A stretch of 64,000 nucleotides of DNA from Bacillus sp. UNC41MFS5 (GCF_000686805.1 NZ_KK366017.1:496001-560000); one strand, 5' to 3'. Shown: positions 45,365 through 55,593, numbered from the stretch's first letter. Notes: generated from the letters alone by a model not told the origin. Translations and numbers: made by a program.

Positions 45365-45466
45365 TATGACAAAATCCATCTGACAAAATACGTTGTGAAT
45401 AGTGGAAATTTCTGTTTTTTTGATTACACAAAGTGACACACTTCAGCCATACAAGTACGTTATACT
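45365..45466 (+). promoter_or_regulatory. Spo0A-activated sigma-A promoter of spoIIG
   Basis: GTGACA (45433-45438) and TATACT (45461-45466) are separated by 22 bp, the abnormal spacing known for the spoIIG promoter, which needs Spo0A~P to work. Upstream, TATGACAAA (45365) and TCTGACAAA (45379) are 7-of-9 matches to inverted 0A boxes (TTCGACAAA). Confidence 0.75.
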
Positions 45467-45512
45467 TTTTCGTAAACAGAAAGGAAAAGCTGATAAATTT
45501 ATAGAGAGGAAG

Positions 45513-46454
45513 CTGGTAACTATTTATTTAGATGTGATCTGGGCTCTAAATTTATTATTTGATAGTCTGCTTCTATATTTAACAGCTATTTTTCTAAAAA
45601 GAGAAATTAAAATAGGGAGACTAGCTGCTGGAGGATTTATTGGTTCATTGATAATTTTATTATCATTTACGCCATTAAATGTCTATACAAGCCATCCCAT
45701 ATCAAAATTCATATGTTCAATCCTAATGGTGTTAATAACTTTTGGCTATAAGCGGATGACTTTTTTCTTTAAGGCGTTAATGACACTTTATGTGTCCACC
45801 TTTTTAATTGGCGGGGCATTAATGGGGACCCATTATTTTATACAGTATGATTCTGAATTAACCACCAAGGTCCTCGTATCCAGTACAAAAGGGTTTGGCG
45901 ATCCGATAAGCTGGTTATTCGTTCTAATTGGATTTCCCGTCGCTTGGCACTTCTCAAGAAAAAATGTTGAAAGCATGGAGATGACAAAAATTCAATTTGA
46001 TCAAATTGTTAAAGTCAGAGTCAATATAAATAACGAAACCCTTACCTTTAAAGGATTAGTGGATAGCGGGAATCAACTTTATGATCCATTATCAAAGCTT
46101 CCAGTGATGTTTGTTTCCATTAAGAACCAACTAGAAACGATTTCAGAATCAATAAGAAAACTTGCCGATGACCCAGAATTACTTATCAATGGCAGTGGAG
46201 ACCTTCCAGATGAATGGCAAAATAGGGTCAGGATTATACCTACTCGTGTGATTGGACAAGAGCATCAACTTATTATTGCTGTAAAACCAGAAAACATTTT
46301 TATTGAACATAAAGATACTCAATATTTATGTGAAAAAGGTCTTGTTTCCTTTACAACAAAGCAACTCTCAAGCGAAGATGCATTTCAATGTATTGTTCAT
46401 CCGAAGATGCTCACAGGTCCTAAGCAGCAAATGAAAACCATTAAGGTGAGTTAG
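45513..46454 (+). CDS. spoIIGA: Sigma-E processing peptidase SpoIIGA
   Basis: A 313-residue membrane aspartic protease that cleaves pro-sigma-E. Five hydrophobic helices fill the N-terminal half ([20 protein letters not shown] onward), and the C-terminal half carries the catalytic Asp in [22 protein letters not shown] joins the two. The frame is open from 45402, but homology begins at 45516-45522. No ATG, GTG or TTG lies near: the codons after the GAGAGG ribosome site are AAG CTG GTA ACT ATT. I use CTG 45513. Confidence 0.9.
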   Translation: MVTIYLDVIWALNLLFDSLLLYLTAIFLKREIKIGRLAAGGFIGSLIILLSFTPLNVYTSHPISKFICSILMVLITFGYKRMTFFFKALMTLYVSTFLIGGALMGTHYFIQYDSELTTKVLVSSTKGFGDPISWLFVLIGFPVAWHFSRKNVESMEMTKIQFDQIVKVRVNINNETLTFKGLVDSGNQLYDPLSKLPVMFVSIKNQLETISESIRKLADDPELLINGSGDLPDEWQNRVRIIPTRVIGQEHQLIIAVKPENIFIEHKDTQYLCEKGLVSFTTKQLSSEDAFQCIVHPKMLTGPKQQMKTIKVS

Positions 46455-46498
46455 TATTACTATACTCAGAAAAACATATTTTAGAAGGAGGAACACAC

Positions 46499-47218
46499 AT
46501 GAAAAAATGGAGGCTTCGCCTATCCTATTACTGGTATAAACTATTAATGAAATTGGGTTTGAAAACAGATGAAGTTTATTATATTGGTGGTAGTGAGGCC
46601 TTACCGCCTCCTTTAAGCAAAGATGAAGAAGAGATGCTGCTGAAAAAATTACCTGGTGGTGATAAAGCGGCGAGGTCAATATTAATTGAACGAAATCTTC
46701 GTCTGGTTGTTTACATTGCTAGAAAATTCGAGAATACCGGGATTAATATCGAAGATTTAATTAGTATCGGAACCATTGGATTAATTAAAGCCGTCAATAC
46801 TTTTAATCCTGAGAAAAAGATAAAACTTGCTACATATGCCTCAAGATGTATCGAAAATGAGATTCTCATGTACTTAAGGCGCAATAATAAAATCAGGTCA
46901 GAAGTATCTTTTGATGAACCCTTAAACATTGATTGGGATGGGAATGAACTATTATTATCTGACGTTCTAGGAACGGATGATGATATTATTACGAAGGACT
47001 TAGAAGCCAATGTGGACCGCAAGCTCCTGACAAAAGCACTTCATCAACTGACTGACCGTGAAAAACAAATTATGGAACTCCGATTTGGCCTTACAAATGG
47101 AGAAGAAAAAACTCAAAAAGACGTAGCTGACATGCTAGGAATATCCCAATCGTATATTTCTCGCTTAGAAAAAAGAATTATAAAAAGGTTACGAAAAGAA
47201 TTTAATAAAATGGTGTAG
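46499..47218 (+). CDS. sigE: RNA polymerase sporulation sigma factor E precursor
   Basis: A 239-residue sigma-70 family protein. The N-terminal pro-sequence (about 27 residues, amphipathic, [17 protein letters not shown]) ends before [14 protein letters not shown], where SpoIIGA cuts. Region 2 ([37 protein letters not shown]) and region 4 ([26 protein letters not shown]) are complete. It directs mother-cell genes. The ribosome site is AGAAGGAGG; co-transcribed with spoIIGA. Confidence 0.98.
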   Translation: MKKWRLRLSYYWYKLLMKLGLKTDEVYYIGGSEALPPPLSKDEEEMLLKKLPGGDKAARSILIERNLRLVVYIARKFENTGINIEDLISIGTIGLIKAVNTFNPEKKIKLATYASRCIENEILMYLRRNNKIRSEVSFDEPLNIDWDGNELLLSDVLGTDDDIITKDLEANVDRKLLTKALHQLTDREKQIMELRFGLTNGEEKTQKDVADMLGISQSYISRLEKRIIKRLRKEFNKMV

Positions 47219-47284
47219 AGAAGAAAAAAATTTTTCCATTAAAAAACCTAAGAATTTCTTGGCTAAATTGCATTTTTCGACAAA

Positions 47285-47324
47285 TATGCACTTGTCCACC
47301 ATCGTGGATAAGTGCATATTTTTC
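47285..47324 (+). terminator. Terminator of the spoIIG operon
   Basis: ATGCACTTGTCCAC / GTGGATAAGTGCAT stem with a CATC loop, followed by ATTTTTCC. Its 3' arm contains the -35 of the sigG promoter. Confidence 0.85.
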
Positions 47325-47342
47325 CTTCTCAAGGAGATACTG
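47314..47342 (+). promoter_or_regulatory. Sigma-F/sigma-G-type promoter of sigG
   Basis: GCATA (47314-47318, -35 GyWTA) and GGAGATACTG (47333-47342, -10 GGnRAnAnTw with a mismatch only at the last base) with a 14-bp spacer. In B. subtilis sigG is first transcribed by sigma-F and then by its own product. Confidence 0.68.
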
Positions 47343-47379
47343 TTTTTTGTACAGCAACTCCTGTGAGGAGGGAAAAGGA

Positions 47380-48159
47380 TTGACTCGAAATAAAGTTGAA
47401 ATTTGCGGTGTGGACACAGCAAAACTTCCTGTCTTAAAAAACGAAGAAATGAGAATACTCTTCAAGCAAATGCAAGAGGGCGATATTTATGCCAGAGAAA
47501 AGCTCGTCAACGGTAATTTACGACTCGTATTAAGTGTCATTCAACGTTTTAACAATAGAGGCGAGTTTGTTGACGACTTGTTTCAAGTTGGCTGTATTGG
47601 GCTGATGAAATCTATCGATAACTTTGATTTGGGCCAAAACGTGAAGTTTTCAACCTATGCGGTTCCGATGATTATTGGTGAAATTCGAAGGTACTTGCGT
47701 GACAATAATCCAATTCGCGTTTCTAGATCCTTGAGGGATATTGCCTATAAAGCCCTTCAGGTAAGAGAGCGATTGATGAGCGAAACTTCAAGGGAACCGA
47801 CCGCGGAAGAAATTGCGAAGGTCTTAGAAGTTCCACATGAAGAAATCGTTTTCGCCCTTGATGCCATTCAGGACCCAGTGTCCCTTTTCGAGCCAATTTA
47901 TAATGATGGCGGCGACCCAATTTATGTAATGGACCAATTAAGCGATGAAAAAAATAAAGATATCCATTGGATTGAAGAAATTGCATTAAAAGAAGGAATG
48001 CGTAGGCTAAATGATCGAGAAAAGTTAATTTTACGAAAACGATTCTTTCAAGGTAAAACACAAATGGAGGTCGCAGATGAAATTGGGATTTCCCAAGCAC
48101 AGGTTTCTCGGTTAGAAAAAGCTGCGATAAGACAAATGAATAAAAATATCCAAAGTTAG
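47380..48159 (+). CDS. sigG: RNA polymerase sporulation sigma factor G
   Basis: A 259-residue sigma factor directing late forespore genes. The N-terminus TRNKVEICGVDTAKLPVLKN (SpoIIAB/Gin contact region), region 2 (NLRLVLSVIQRFNNRGEFVDDLFQVGCIGLMKSID is the conserved run) and region 4 (SQAQVSRLEKAA) are nearly identical to B. subtilis sigma-G. The start is TTG 47380, with GAGGAGGG seven bases upstream; it is not translated from 47347. A terminator follows. Confidence 0.98.
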   Translation: MTRNKVEICGVDTAKLPVLKNEEMRILFKQMQEGDIYAREKLVNGNLRLVLSVIQRFNNRGEFVDDLFQVGCIGLMKSIDNFDLGQNVKFSTYAVPMIIGEIRRYLRDNNPIRVSRSLRDIAYKALQVRERLMSETSREPTAEEIAKVLEVPHEEIVFALDAIQDPVSLFEPIYNDGGDPIYVMDQLSDEKNKDIHWIEEIALKEGMRRLNDREKLILRKRFFQGKTQMEVADEIGISQAQVSRLEKAAIRQMNKNIQS

Positions 48160-48183
48160 GCTGCCCTAGGGCAGCTTTTTTTT
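48158..48183 (+). terminator. Terminator after sigG
   Basis: AGGCTGCCC / GGGCAGCTT stem followed by eight or more T residues; begins at the sigG stop. Confidence 0.92.
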
Positions 48184-48421
48184 ATTCCTTTTACTAATGG
48201 TTATTTTCGCAAAGAATATTGTTTTTCGTAAAAGTCCATCTACAAGTAAAACAATTGGGTTCGTGGCATCTTTTCGTGAAAACTTTTGCGAAAATTGCCT
48301 ACAAACTTAAGTTCTTGACCCTTATTAAGTTCCAAAAGCAACAAAGTTTACGAAAAGAGCCTTACTAAAAGTCTTAGAGTAAACATATATTTTATAGAAA
48401 TAAAACCGGGAGTGAGAAAAG

Positions 48422-48691
48422 ATGGTAAAAATTTCTGAGTTTCAAATAAAAGATGTGGTTAATGTAGCAGATGGAAAAAGGCTTGGAAATATTGGTGATA
48501 TTGAGATAAATTTAACAACAGGAAAGATTGAAGCAGTCGTGATTAGCGGCAGCGGAAGAGTACTTGGCTTTTTTGGTAAAGATGACGACATAGTTATTCC
48601 TTGGAAGAATATTTTAAAAATAGGTCAAGATGTAATTTTGGTCAGATATAAAGGCAGTGTAGAAAATATAACGGAAGAAGCAGAAGTTTAA
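48422..48691 (+). CDS. ylmC: PRC-barrel sporulation protein YlmC/YmxH
   Basis: An 89-residue PRC-barrel protein (SEFQIKDVVNVADGKRLGNIGDIEI, then VLGFFGKDDDIVIPWKNILKIG), the YlmC/YmxH sporulation family, of unknown role. Its ribosome site is GGGAGTGAG. It follows sigG directly; the ABC-transporter gene ylmA that B. subtilis has between them is absent. The 262-bp gap before it has several TTTTCG-type palindromes. Confidence 0.88.
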   Translation: MVKISEFQIKDVVNVADGKRLGNIGDIEINLTTGKIEAVVISGSGRVLGFFGKDDDIVIPWKNILKIGQDVILVRYKGSVENITEEAEV

Positions 48692-48760
48692 CTCTTGTTT
48701 ATGCGGTGACCAATTTTTCTTTTCATGGTAAACTATAGAAAAAACATAAGAGGTATGAAA

Positions 48761-49588
48761 ATGGAACCCTTTGTTTTAAAAAATCAATCCTTTTTAACTA
48801 TTGAAAATTGGGTAAACAAATATCCAGGTTTAGTTGCAGGAATAACAACTAATAATGGCGGGGTAAGCAAGGGGGATTACAAATCCCTTAACCTTGGTTT
48901 TCACGTTGGTGATAATCAACGCGATGTTTGTTCCAACCGAGAAAAAGTTTCAGACTTGCTCACATTTCCACTAAAGACCTGGGTCGGAGCTGAACAAACA
49001 CATGGAATTCATCTTAAAAAAATTTCTAAGCTTGACCGTGGCAAAGGCTCCAATTCCTATGAAAATGCAATTAAAGATACAGATGGTTTTTATACGAATG
49101 AGGAGGGCGTCTTGTTAACACTCTGCTATGCCGACTGTGTCCCTCTTTTTTTTATTGCACCTGAATCGAAAATGATTGGAGTTGCCCATGCTGGCTGGAA
49201 AGGGACCGTAGGCCAAATTGCAAGGGAAATGATTATTGCGTGGAAAAGAGAGGGAATTAACCCAGAACAGATTCTAGTTACAATTGGCCCATCCATTTGT
49301 GAAAAATGTTATATTGTTGATAAGTATGTGATAAACTTGGTCGAAAATACACTAGAAGATGTCGAAATTTTACCCTATAATTTAATTAAAGACGGCCAAT
49401 ATTCCTTAGATTTACGTGAAGTAAATAGACAAATACTAATGAAGTCTGGTGTACCAGATACCAATATCCAGTTGACTAACTATTGTTCTAGTTGTGATAA
49501 AGAGTTTTTTTCCCACCGTCGTGACCAAGGGAAAACAGGAAGAATGTTAACTTTTATGGGCTGGAAGGAGACTATGGAACGTTTATGA
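48761..49588 (+). CDS. ylmD: YfiH-family copper/zinc enzyme YlmD (purine nucleoside phosphorylase-like)
   Basis: A 275-residue protein of the YfiH/LACC1 (PgeF) family, now linked to purine nucleoside phosphorolysis and deamination; older names are laccase or polyphenol oxidase. [17 protein letters not shown] and [11 protein letters not shown] hold the metal-binding His and Cys residues, and [20 protein letters not shown] ends the fold. ATG 48761 has AAGAGGT six bases upstream. Its stop overlaps ylmE (ATGA). Confidence 0.9.
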   Translation: MEPFVLKNQSFLTIENWVNKYPGLVAGITTNNGGVSKGDYKSLNLGFHVGDNQRDVCSNREKVSDLLTFPLKTWVGAEQTHGIHLKKISKLDRGKGSNSYENAIKDTDGFYTNEEGVLLTLCYADCVPLFFIAPESKMIGVAHAGWKGTVGQIAREMIIAWKREGINPEQILVTIGPSICEKCYIVDKYVINLVENTLEDVEILPYNLIKDGQYSLDLREVNRQILMKSGVPDTNIQLTNYCSSCDKEFFSHRRDQGKTGRMLTFMGWKETMERL

Positions 49589-50262
49589 GGGTAGCAGAAA
49601 AATACGAGATAATAAAACAACAAATCAATGAGGCCTGCCTTCGAGTCAAGCGAAACCCTGAAGAAGTCAGGGTGATAGCGGTTACGAAGTATGTTAGTAC
49701 TGAGAGAGCAAATGAAGCACTACAAGCAGGTATAATAAATTTAGGCGAGAATCGAGATGAGGGACTTCTACGTAAGTGGGAAGAACTTAAGGACAAGCCT
49801 GTTTGGCATTACATCGGTTCACTTCAGACACGTAAAGTAAAAAATATCGTTAATATCGTTGAGTATATCCATTCTTTGGACAGAATTTCTCTTGCAGAAG
49901 AAATTAATAAACGGGCAGAACATAAGGTAAAATGTTTGGTACAAGTCAATGTCTCTGGAGAAGAATCAAAGCATGGCTTACATGCAGAAGAAGTGCTAAC
50001 TTTTATTGAATCACTTCGAAACTTTGAACAAATCAGTGTTGAAGGTTTAATGACAATGGCTCCACTTACTGATGATGAATCTCAAATACGTGAATGTTTT
50101 CATAAATTAAGAGAACTTCGTAAACAAGTCCAAGCCTTAAATTTGGATTATGCTCCTTGCACAGAACTTTCGATGGGCATGTCCAATGATTTTGAAATTG
50201 CTATTGAAGAAGGGGCTACAATGGTAAGAATAGGCACTGCGCTTGTTGGTGAAGATGGTTAG
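49585..50262 (+). CDS. ylmE: YggS-family pyridoxal-phosphate homeostasis protein YlmE
   Basis: A 225-residue TIM-barrel protein like the N-terminal domain of alanine racemase. The PLP lysine lies in VIAVTKYVS (about residue 35), with [25 protein letters not shown] and [24 protein letters not shown] as further family blocks. It keeps free PLP and amino-acid pools in balance and has no catalytic role known. It overlaps ylmD by four bases. Confidence 0.94.
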   Translation: MRVAEKYEIIKQQINEACLRVKRNPEEVRVIAVTKYVSTERANEALQAGIINLGENRDEGLLRKWEELKDKPVWHYIGSLQTRKVKNIVNIVEYIHSLDRISLAEEINKRAEHKVKCLVQVNVSGEESKHGLHAEEVLTFIESLRNFEQISVEGLMTMAPLTDDESQIRECFHKLRELRKQVQALNLDYAPCTELSMGMSNDFEIAIEEGATMVRIGTALVGEDG

Positions 50263-50273
50263 GAGAGAAAATC

Positions 50274-50735
50274 ATGACAATTAAATCAAAATTAAAAACA
50301 TTTTTCTTTTTGGATGATGAATATGATGATAACAAAGCTGATTATCAAGAAGTAGTTGAACCACTACCTGTAAAACAAAAGCAACAACCAATGGTAAAGA
50401 ACCAAAACGTTGTCAGCTTGCAAACCGTGCAAAAATCTACCAATTCTACAAAGTCATCTAAAGTAATTTTAGTTGAGCCTCGCTCTTATTCTGAGTCAGC
50501 TGAAATTGCCGATCATTTAAAAAACCGCCGCGCAGTAGTCGTAAACCTGCAGCGAATTGATAGTGACCAGGGTAGACAAATTGTCGATTTCCTAAGTGGT
50601 GCAGTTTATGCAATTGGTGGAGACATTCAAAAGATTGGTTTTAGTATATTCTTATGTACACCTGATAATGTTGAGGTGTCAGGAAATATATCAGAACTTA
50701 TTCCTGACTTTGAAAATCAAAATACGAGGTGGTAA
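50274..50735 (+). CDS. sepF: Cell division protein SepF
   Basis: A 153-residue protein: N-terminal amphipathic membrane-binding helix (SKLKTFFFLDDEYDD), Gln/Lys-rich linker, and the SepF core (KVILVEPRSYSESAEIADHLKNR, VDFLSGAVYAIGGDIQKIG) that forms rings on FtsZ filaments. It is an alternative to FtsA as a membrane anchor. The ribosome site is TTAGGAGAG. Confidence 0.95.
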   Translation: MTIKSKLKTFFFLDDEYDDNKADYQEVVEPLPVKQKQQPMVKNQNVVSLQTVQKSTNSTKSSKVILVEPRSYSESAEIADHLKNRRAVVVNLQRIDSDQGRQIVDFLSGAVYAIGGDIQKIGFSIFLCTPDNVEVSGNISELIPDFENQNTRW

Positions 50736-50741
50736 TGCTTA

Positions 50742-51008
50742 ATGGCACTTGTTTTTAGTTTATTACAGAAGCTAATACAACTTTATTCGTATGCCTTAAT
50801 TATATATATTTTAATGTCTTGGTTTCCAAACGCTAGAGGGACATCTATCGGACAATTCTTTGCGAAAATTTGTGAACCATATTTAGAGCCATTTAGACGA
50901 ATCATTCCACCGATTGGTATGATGGACATCTCTCCAATCGTTGCCTTTCTTGTTCTTAATTTTGCTCAAAGTGGATTATCAAGTGTCTATCGTTTTCTTG
51001 TTGCTTAA
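50742..51008 (+). CDS. ylmG: YggT-family membrane protein YlmG
   Basis: An 88-residue protein with two hydrophobic helices (about 2-22 and 66-85) and the YggT pattern [18 protein letters not shown] (here [14 protein letters not shown]) and [17 protein letters not shown] role in membrane or division organisation is suspected from its neighbours. Ribosome site GAGGTGG. Confidence 0.92.
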   Translation: MALVFSLLQKLIQLYSYALIIYILMSWFPNARGTSIGQFFAKICEPYLEPFRRIIPPIGMMDISPIVAFLVLNFAQSGLSSVYRFLVA

Positions 51009-51038
51009 GAATATTGAATCCAGGTTGTGTTTTGAAAA

Positions 51039-51815
51039 ATGAATATCTATCAGCACTTTCGTCCAGAAGAACGAGAATTTATTGATCAGGTGTTAAATTG
51101 GAAGAATTATGTTGAGACCCAATATACATCTAAATTAACAGATTTCCTTGATCCAAGAGAGCAGCATATTCTAAAAATGCTAATTGGTGAACATGGTGAG
51201 ATAAAATATATGCTTTTTGGCGGCAGCACGGATGTAGAACGAAAAAGAGCCCTAATTTTCCCAGATTATCTAACTTCGATTAATCATGATGAATTTCAAA
51301 TAAGCCTTTTCGACATCCATTATCCAACCAAGTTTGTTACTATCGAACACCGACAGATATTGGGAACGCTTATGTCCTTAGGTCTGAAGCGGGGGAAGTT
51401 TGGGGATATCATCATTATGGATGGGAAATGCCAATTTTTTGCTGCTAAGGATATTAGCGACTATATATTAAATAACGTTGAAACAATTGGCAGGGCAGGC
51501 GTAAAACTAACTGAAACGGATATAGAAAATGCACTTCCCACCAATGAAAAATTGGTGGAAAGTGATTTAACGATATCTTCTCTGCGGCTTGATACCGTTA
51601 TTTCAGGAATTTATCATGTGTCACGGCAGAAATCACAACTTTTTATTCAACAAGGACTTGTGAAGGTGAATTGGACATTAATTGAAAATCCCTCATTTGA
51701 ATGCGGTGTGGGTGACATGATTTCTGTTAGAGGAAGTGGCCGAGCAAAAATTCTTGCCATTGAAGGGAAAACAAAAAAAGAAAAATGGAGACTAAATGTC
51801 GGAAAACAAAAATAA
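51039..51815 (+). CDS. ylmH: S4-domain RNA-binding protein YlmH
   Basis: A 258-residue protein with a central domain (FGGSTDVERKRALIFPDYL) and a C-terminal S4 RNA-binding domain (LRLDTVISGIYHVSRQKSQLFIQQGLVKVN, about residues 180-210). YlmH homologues bind ribosomes and take part in rescue of stalled large subunits. The ribosome site before ATG 51039 is weak (AGGTTG). Confidence 0.92.
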   Translation: MNIYQHFRPEEREFIDQVLNWKNYVETQYTSKLTDFLDPREQHILKMLIGEHGEIKYMLFGGSTDVERKRALIFPDYLTSINHDEFQISLFDIHYPTKFVTIEHRQILGTLMSLGLKRGKFGDIIIMDGKCQFFAAKDISDYILNNVETIGRAGVKLTETDIENALPTNEKLVESDLTISSLRLDTVISGIYHVSRQKSQLFIQQGLVKVNWTLIENPSFECGVGDMISVRGSGRAKILAIEGKTKKEKWRLNVGKQK

Positions 51816-51902
51816 CTACAAAAATAAAGAAGGAAATTCGAAGAATGATGTCGAATTCTTGCATATACATATAGAATTAGAGATTGTATGGAGGTGGCAT
51901 TA

Positions 51903-52418
51903 ATGCCGTTAACACCGTTGGATATTCACAATAAGGAGTTTAATAAGGGTTTTAGAGGTTATGATGAGGATGAAGTAAACGAGTTTCTCGATCAGGTTAT
52001 CAAGGATTATGAATTAGTACTTAGAGAGAAAAAAGAATTAGAAGAACGCTTGAACGATATGAATGAACGACTTGGTCACTTTGTTACGATTGAAGAAACT
52101 TTAAATAAATCAATCATCATTGCGCAAGAAGCAGGTGAAGATGTTAAACGGAATGCGCAAAAGGAAGCGAAGTTGATTATTAAGGAAGCGGAAAAAAATG
52201 CGGATCGGATTGTCAATGAATCCCTTTCAAAAGCAAGGAAGATTGCTCTCGAAATCGAGGATTTAAAAAAGCAGTCTAAAGTATTCCGCACACGTTTTAA
52301 GATGTTGATTGAGGCCCAGCTTGATATGTTGAATACCGATGATTGGGATCATTTATTAGAATATGAGGTAGATGCAACAGAACTAAAAGTTCATGAAGAA
52401 GAAGATTCATTAGCTTGA
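51903..52418 (+). CDS. divIVA: Division-site and polar determinant DivIVA
   Basis: A 171-residue coiled-coil protein that gathers at curved membrane (septum and poles) and recruits MinJ and, at sporulation, RacA. The N-terminal lipid-binding domain PLTPLDIHNKEFNKGFRGYDEDEVNEFL is typical (the run is residues 2-29), followed by a long coiled coil and an acidic tail. The start is ATG 51903 with GGAGGTGGC; ATG 51888 lies in front of this site. Confidence 0.95.
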   Translation: MPLTPLDIHNKEFNKGFRGYDEDEVNEFLDQVIKDYELVLREKKELEERLNDMNERLGHFVTIEETLNKSIIIAQEAGEDVKRNAQKEAKLIIKEAEKNADRIVNESLSKARKIALEIEDLKKQSKVFRTRFKMLIEAQLDMLNTDDWDHLLEYEVDATELKVHEEEDSLA

Positions 52419-52444
52419 CGAAAAGCGTTTTTATAGCATATAAT
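52415..52444 (+). promoter_or_regulatory. Sigma-A promoter of ileS
   Basis: TTGACG (52415-52420) and TATAAT (52439-52444) with an 18-bp spacer. The -35 overlaps the divIVA stop codon. Confidence 0.82.
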
Positions 52445-52464
52445 TTCTTAACAGTTATAAAGAA

Positions 52465-52731
52465 TGGTCAATGACGATGATAGGGACAGTATAATTTTTC
52501 TATGACTTTTTTAGCGAGCCGGGGGCGGTGGAAGCCTGGTAAAGTTGAAAAATTGAAGATCACCCTTGAGTTCCATAGCCCAACCTCCTTATTTAGGATA
52601 GTAGGCTTAGGCGTGTAATTCACGTTACGAATGCTAAAGAGGATAGACGATTTGATTCGATCTATCTATCAGGGTGGTACCGCGGGAATAAAACCTTCTC
52701 GTCCCTATTTTGGGATGAGAGGGTTTTTTTA
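52465..52731 (+). promoter_or_regulatory. T-box leader (tRNA-Ile) with terminator, before ileS
   Basis: The T-box core AGGGTGGTACCGCGGG is at 52670-52685. The stem I part has the GGTGGAAGCC bulge and a specifier region GAAGATCACC, where ATC (52559-52561) is an Ile codon. The terminator AACCTTCTCGTCCC / GGGATGAGAGGGTT with seven T residues ends near 52731. Uncharged tRNA-Ile would stabilise the antiterminator and let ileS be read. Confidence 0.95.
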
Positions 52732-52783
52732 TTTGTCTATTGGCTATTCTGTTAAATGAAGAGGATTACAGGAGGAAGAAAAA

Positions 52784-55549
52784 ATGGAGTATAAAAATAC
52801 GTTATTAATGCCACAAACTGAATTTCCGATGCGTGGCAATCTTCCACAAAGAGAGCCTGAGATTCAGGCGAAATGGGAAGAATTAAATATTTACAAAAAA
52901 GTTCAGGAACGAACCAAAGGACGTCCGATGTTTGTATTGCATGATGGTCCTCCATATGCCAATGGTGACATCCATATGGGGCATGCCCTTAATAAAATTT
53001 TAAAAGATATGATTGTCCGCTATAAGTCAATGAGCGGTTTCCATGCACCATACGTACCAGGCTGGGATACACATGGTCTTCCAATTGAGCAAGCGTTAAC
53101 GAATAAAGGTGTGAAACGTAAAGAAATGACGGTCGCAGAATTCCGTCAACTTTGTACAAAATATGCTCTCGAACAAATTGATAATCAACGTGAACAATTT
53201 AAACGTCTTGGTGTGCGCGGTGACTGGGAAAATCCTTATATTACCCTAAAGCCGGCTTATGAAGCACAACAAATTAAAGTCTTTGGTGAAATGGCTAAGA
53301 AAGGTTATATTTATAAAGGACTCAAGCCTGTCTATTGGTCACCATCCAGTGAATCAGCACTTGCTGAAGCTGAGATTGAATACCAGGACAAAAAATCCGC
53401 ATCCATTTATGTGGGCTTTAAGGTGAAGGATGGGAAAAATGTTCTAGATACAGACACCCAAATTATTATCTGGACAACAACTCCATGGACAATTCCGGCG
53501 AATTTAGGTATTTCCGTTCATCCGGATCTAACATATGTTGTGGTTGCAGCAAATGGGAACAAATATCTAGTTGCTGAGGCTCTTCTCGAATCTGTTTCGA
53601 AGGAAATTGGCTGGGAAGAAGTAACGGTTGTTAAAAAGGTAAAAGGAAATGATTTAGAGCATATTTTAGCTGTCCACCCTCTTTATGGTCGCGAATCATT
53701 GGTGATGTTAGGAGAACATGTAACAACAGATGCAGGTACTGGCTGTGTCCATACAGCACCTGGTCACGGGGAAGATGACTTTTATGTTGGCCAAAAATAT
53801 GGTTTAGATGTCCTATGCCCTGTCGATGATAAAGGTGTGATGACGAGTGAAGCGCCAGGTTTTGAAGGATTATTTTATGATAAAGCAAATAAACCAATCA
53901 CACAAGCATTAGAAGATGCAGGTGCATTGCTCAAACTTTCGTTTATTACTCATTCCTATCCGCACGATTGGAGAACGAAAAAACCGGTAATCTACCGAGC
54001 AACAGCACAATGGTTTGCATCTATTAAAGATTTCCGTAATGAATTACTAGATGCAGTGAAGGAAACAAAATGGATTCCAGCTTGGGGTGAGACGCGATTA
54101 TTTAATATGGTTCGTGACCGAGGGGACTGGTGTATTTCTCGTCAACGTGTCTGGGGAGTACCAATTCCTGTTTTCTACGCAGAAACTGGTGAAGAAATCA
54201 TTACAGATGAAACAATTAATCATGTTTCAGATTTATTCCGTGAATTTGGTTCGAATGTATGGTTTGAGCGTGAGGCAAAAGAATTACTACCTGCTGGCTT
54301 TACTCATCCAGGAAGTCCAAACGGTATTTTTACTAAGGAAACAGATATCATGGATGTTTGGTTTGATTCAGGTTCTTCCCATCAAGCTGTTTTACTAGAA
54401 AGAGATGATTTAGTTCGACCAGCTGATCTTTATCTTGAAGGTTCGGACCAGTATCGCGGCTGGTTTAACTCGTCATTATCTACTGCTGTAGCCGTGACAG
54501 GTGAAGCACCATACAAAGGTGTATTAAGCCACGGGTTTGCACTTGATGGTGAAGGCAGGAAGATGAGTAAGTCCATCGGAAATGTGGTTGTCCCTGCAAA
54601 AGTAATGAATCAGTTAGGTGCAGATATTTTACGCCTTTGGGTTGCTTCTGTTGATTATCAAGCAGATGTTCGTGTTTCAGACGCAATCTTGAAGCAGGTC
54701 GCAGAGGTTTATCGTAAAATTCGTAACACCTTCCGTTTCTTATTAGGAAATTTAGCTGATTTTACTCCAGCAAAAAAAGTGGCATATGAAGATCTACGCG
54801 AAGTCGACCAATTTATGCTCGTTAAATTAAATAAGTTGATTAAAAATGTTCGCAATGCCTATGAAAACTATGAATTCGCAGGTATCTATCATGCGATTAA
54901 TAATTTCTGCACCCTTGATTTAAGTTCATTTTATTTGGATTTTGCGAAAGATGTTCTTTATATTGAGGCTACAGATAATCATGAACGACGTGCAATCCAG
55001 ACAGTGTTATATGAATCATTGCTTGCTTTAACAAAATTAGTTTCACCGATCCTTTCACACACTGCGGATGAAGTGTGGAATTTCATCCCAGATGCAACTG
55101 AAGAAAGTGTTCAGTTAACAGATCTTCCTGAGTATCAGGAACTAAAAAATGCTCAGGCTTTAGAGGAAAAGTGGACTGAATTCATGAATCTTCGTGATGA
55201 TGTGTTAAAGGCTCTTGAGGAAGCACGTAATCAAAAAGTGATTGGGAAGTCGTTAACTGCCAAGGTTACGCTTTATGTCAACGAAAAATCAAAAGCGTTA
55301 TTAGACTCGATTGAAGAAAATATGAAACAGCTCTTTATTATCTCAGGCTTTGAAGTGGCAGGAACCTACGAGGAAGCCCCTGAAAATGCAGTTAAATTAG
55401 AAACTGCAGCCATTGTCATTACAAAAGCAGAAGGTGAAACATGTGAGCGTTGCTGGATTGTAACACCGGAAGTAGGTCAAGATCCAGAACATCCAACACT
55501 TTGCCCGCGTTGTGCTGAGGTAGTAAAAGCTAACTATACTCTTAATTAA
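52784..55549 (+). CDS. ileS: Isoleucyl-tRNA synthetase
   Basis: A 921-residue class I synthetase. The HIGH motif is in [14 protein letters not shown] (about residue 57), the CP1 editing domain has [13 protein letters not shown] and [15 protein letters not shown], the KMSKS motif is [10 protein letters not shown] (about residue 593), and the C-terminal zinc site is CERCW ... CPRC. This is the zinc-containing bacterial form. Regulated by the T-box leader upstream. Ribosome site AGGAGGAAG. Confidence 0.98.
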   Translation: MEYKNTLLMPQTEFPMRGNLPQREPEIQAKWEELNIYKKVQERTKGRPMFVLHDGPPYANGDIHMGHALNKILKDMIVRYKSMSGFHAPYVPGWDTHGLPIEQALTNKGVKRKEMTVAEFRQLCTKYALEQIDNQREQFKRLGVRGDWENPYITLKPAYEAQQIKVFGEMAKKGYIYKGLKPVYWSPSSESALAEAEIEYQDKKSASIYVGFKVKDGKNVLDTDTQIIIWTTTPWTIPANLGISVHPDLTYVVVAANGNKYLVAEALLESVSKEIGWEEVTVVKKVKGNDLEHILAVHPLYGRESLVMLGEHVTTDAGTGCVHTAPGHGEDDFYVGQKYGLDVLCPVDDKGVMTSEAPGFEGLFYDKANKPITQALEDAGALLKLSFITHSYPHDWRTKKPVIYRATAQWFASIKDFRNELLDAVKETKWIPAWGETRLFNMVRDRGDWCISRQRVWGVPIPVFYAETGEEIITDETINHVSDLFREFGSNVWFEREAKELLPAGFTHPGSPNGIFTKETDIMDVWFDSGSSHQAVLLERDDLVRPADLYLEGSDQYRGWFNSSLSTAVAVTGEAPYKGVLSHGFALDGEGRKMSKSIGNVVVPAKVMNQLGADILRLWVASVDYQADVRVSDAILKQVAEVYRKIRNTFRFLLGNLADFTPAKKVAYEDLREVDQFMLVKLNKLIKNVRNAYENYEFAGIYHAINNFCTLDLSSFYLDFAKDVLYIEATDNHERRAIQTVLYESLLALTKLVSPILSHTADEVWNFIPDATEESVQLTDLPEYQELKNAQALEEKWTEFMNLRDDVLKALEEARNQKVIGKSLTAKVTLYVNEKSKALLDSIEENMKQLFIISGFEVAGTYEEAPENAVKLETAAIVITKAEGETCERCWIVTPEVGQDPEHPTLCPRCAEVVKANYTLN

Positions 55550-55554
55550 TCATG

Positions 55555-55593
55555 AAAGCCCTATGCAGATGCATAGGGCTTTTAAATTTTTCC
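55555..55593 (+). terminator. Terminator after ileS
   Basis: AAAGCCCTATGC / GCATAGGGCTTT stem with an AGAT loop and TTTAAATTTTT tail. Confidence 0.9.
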
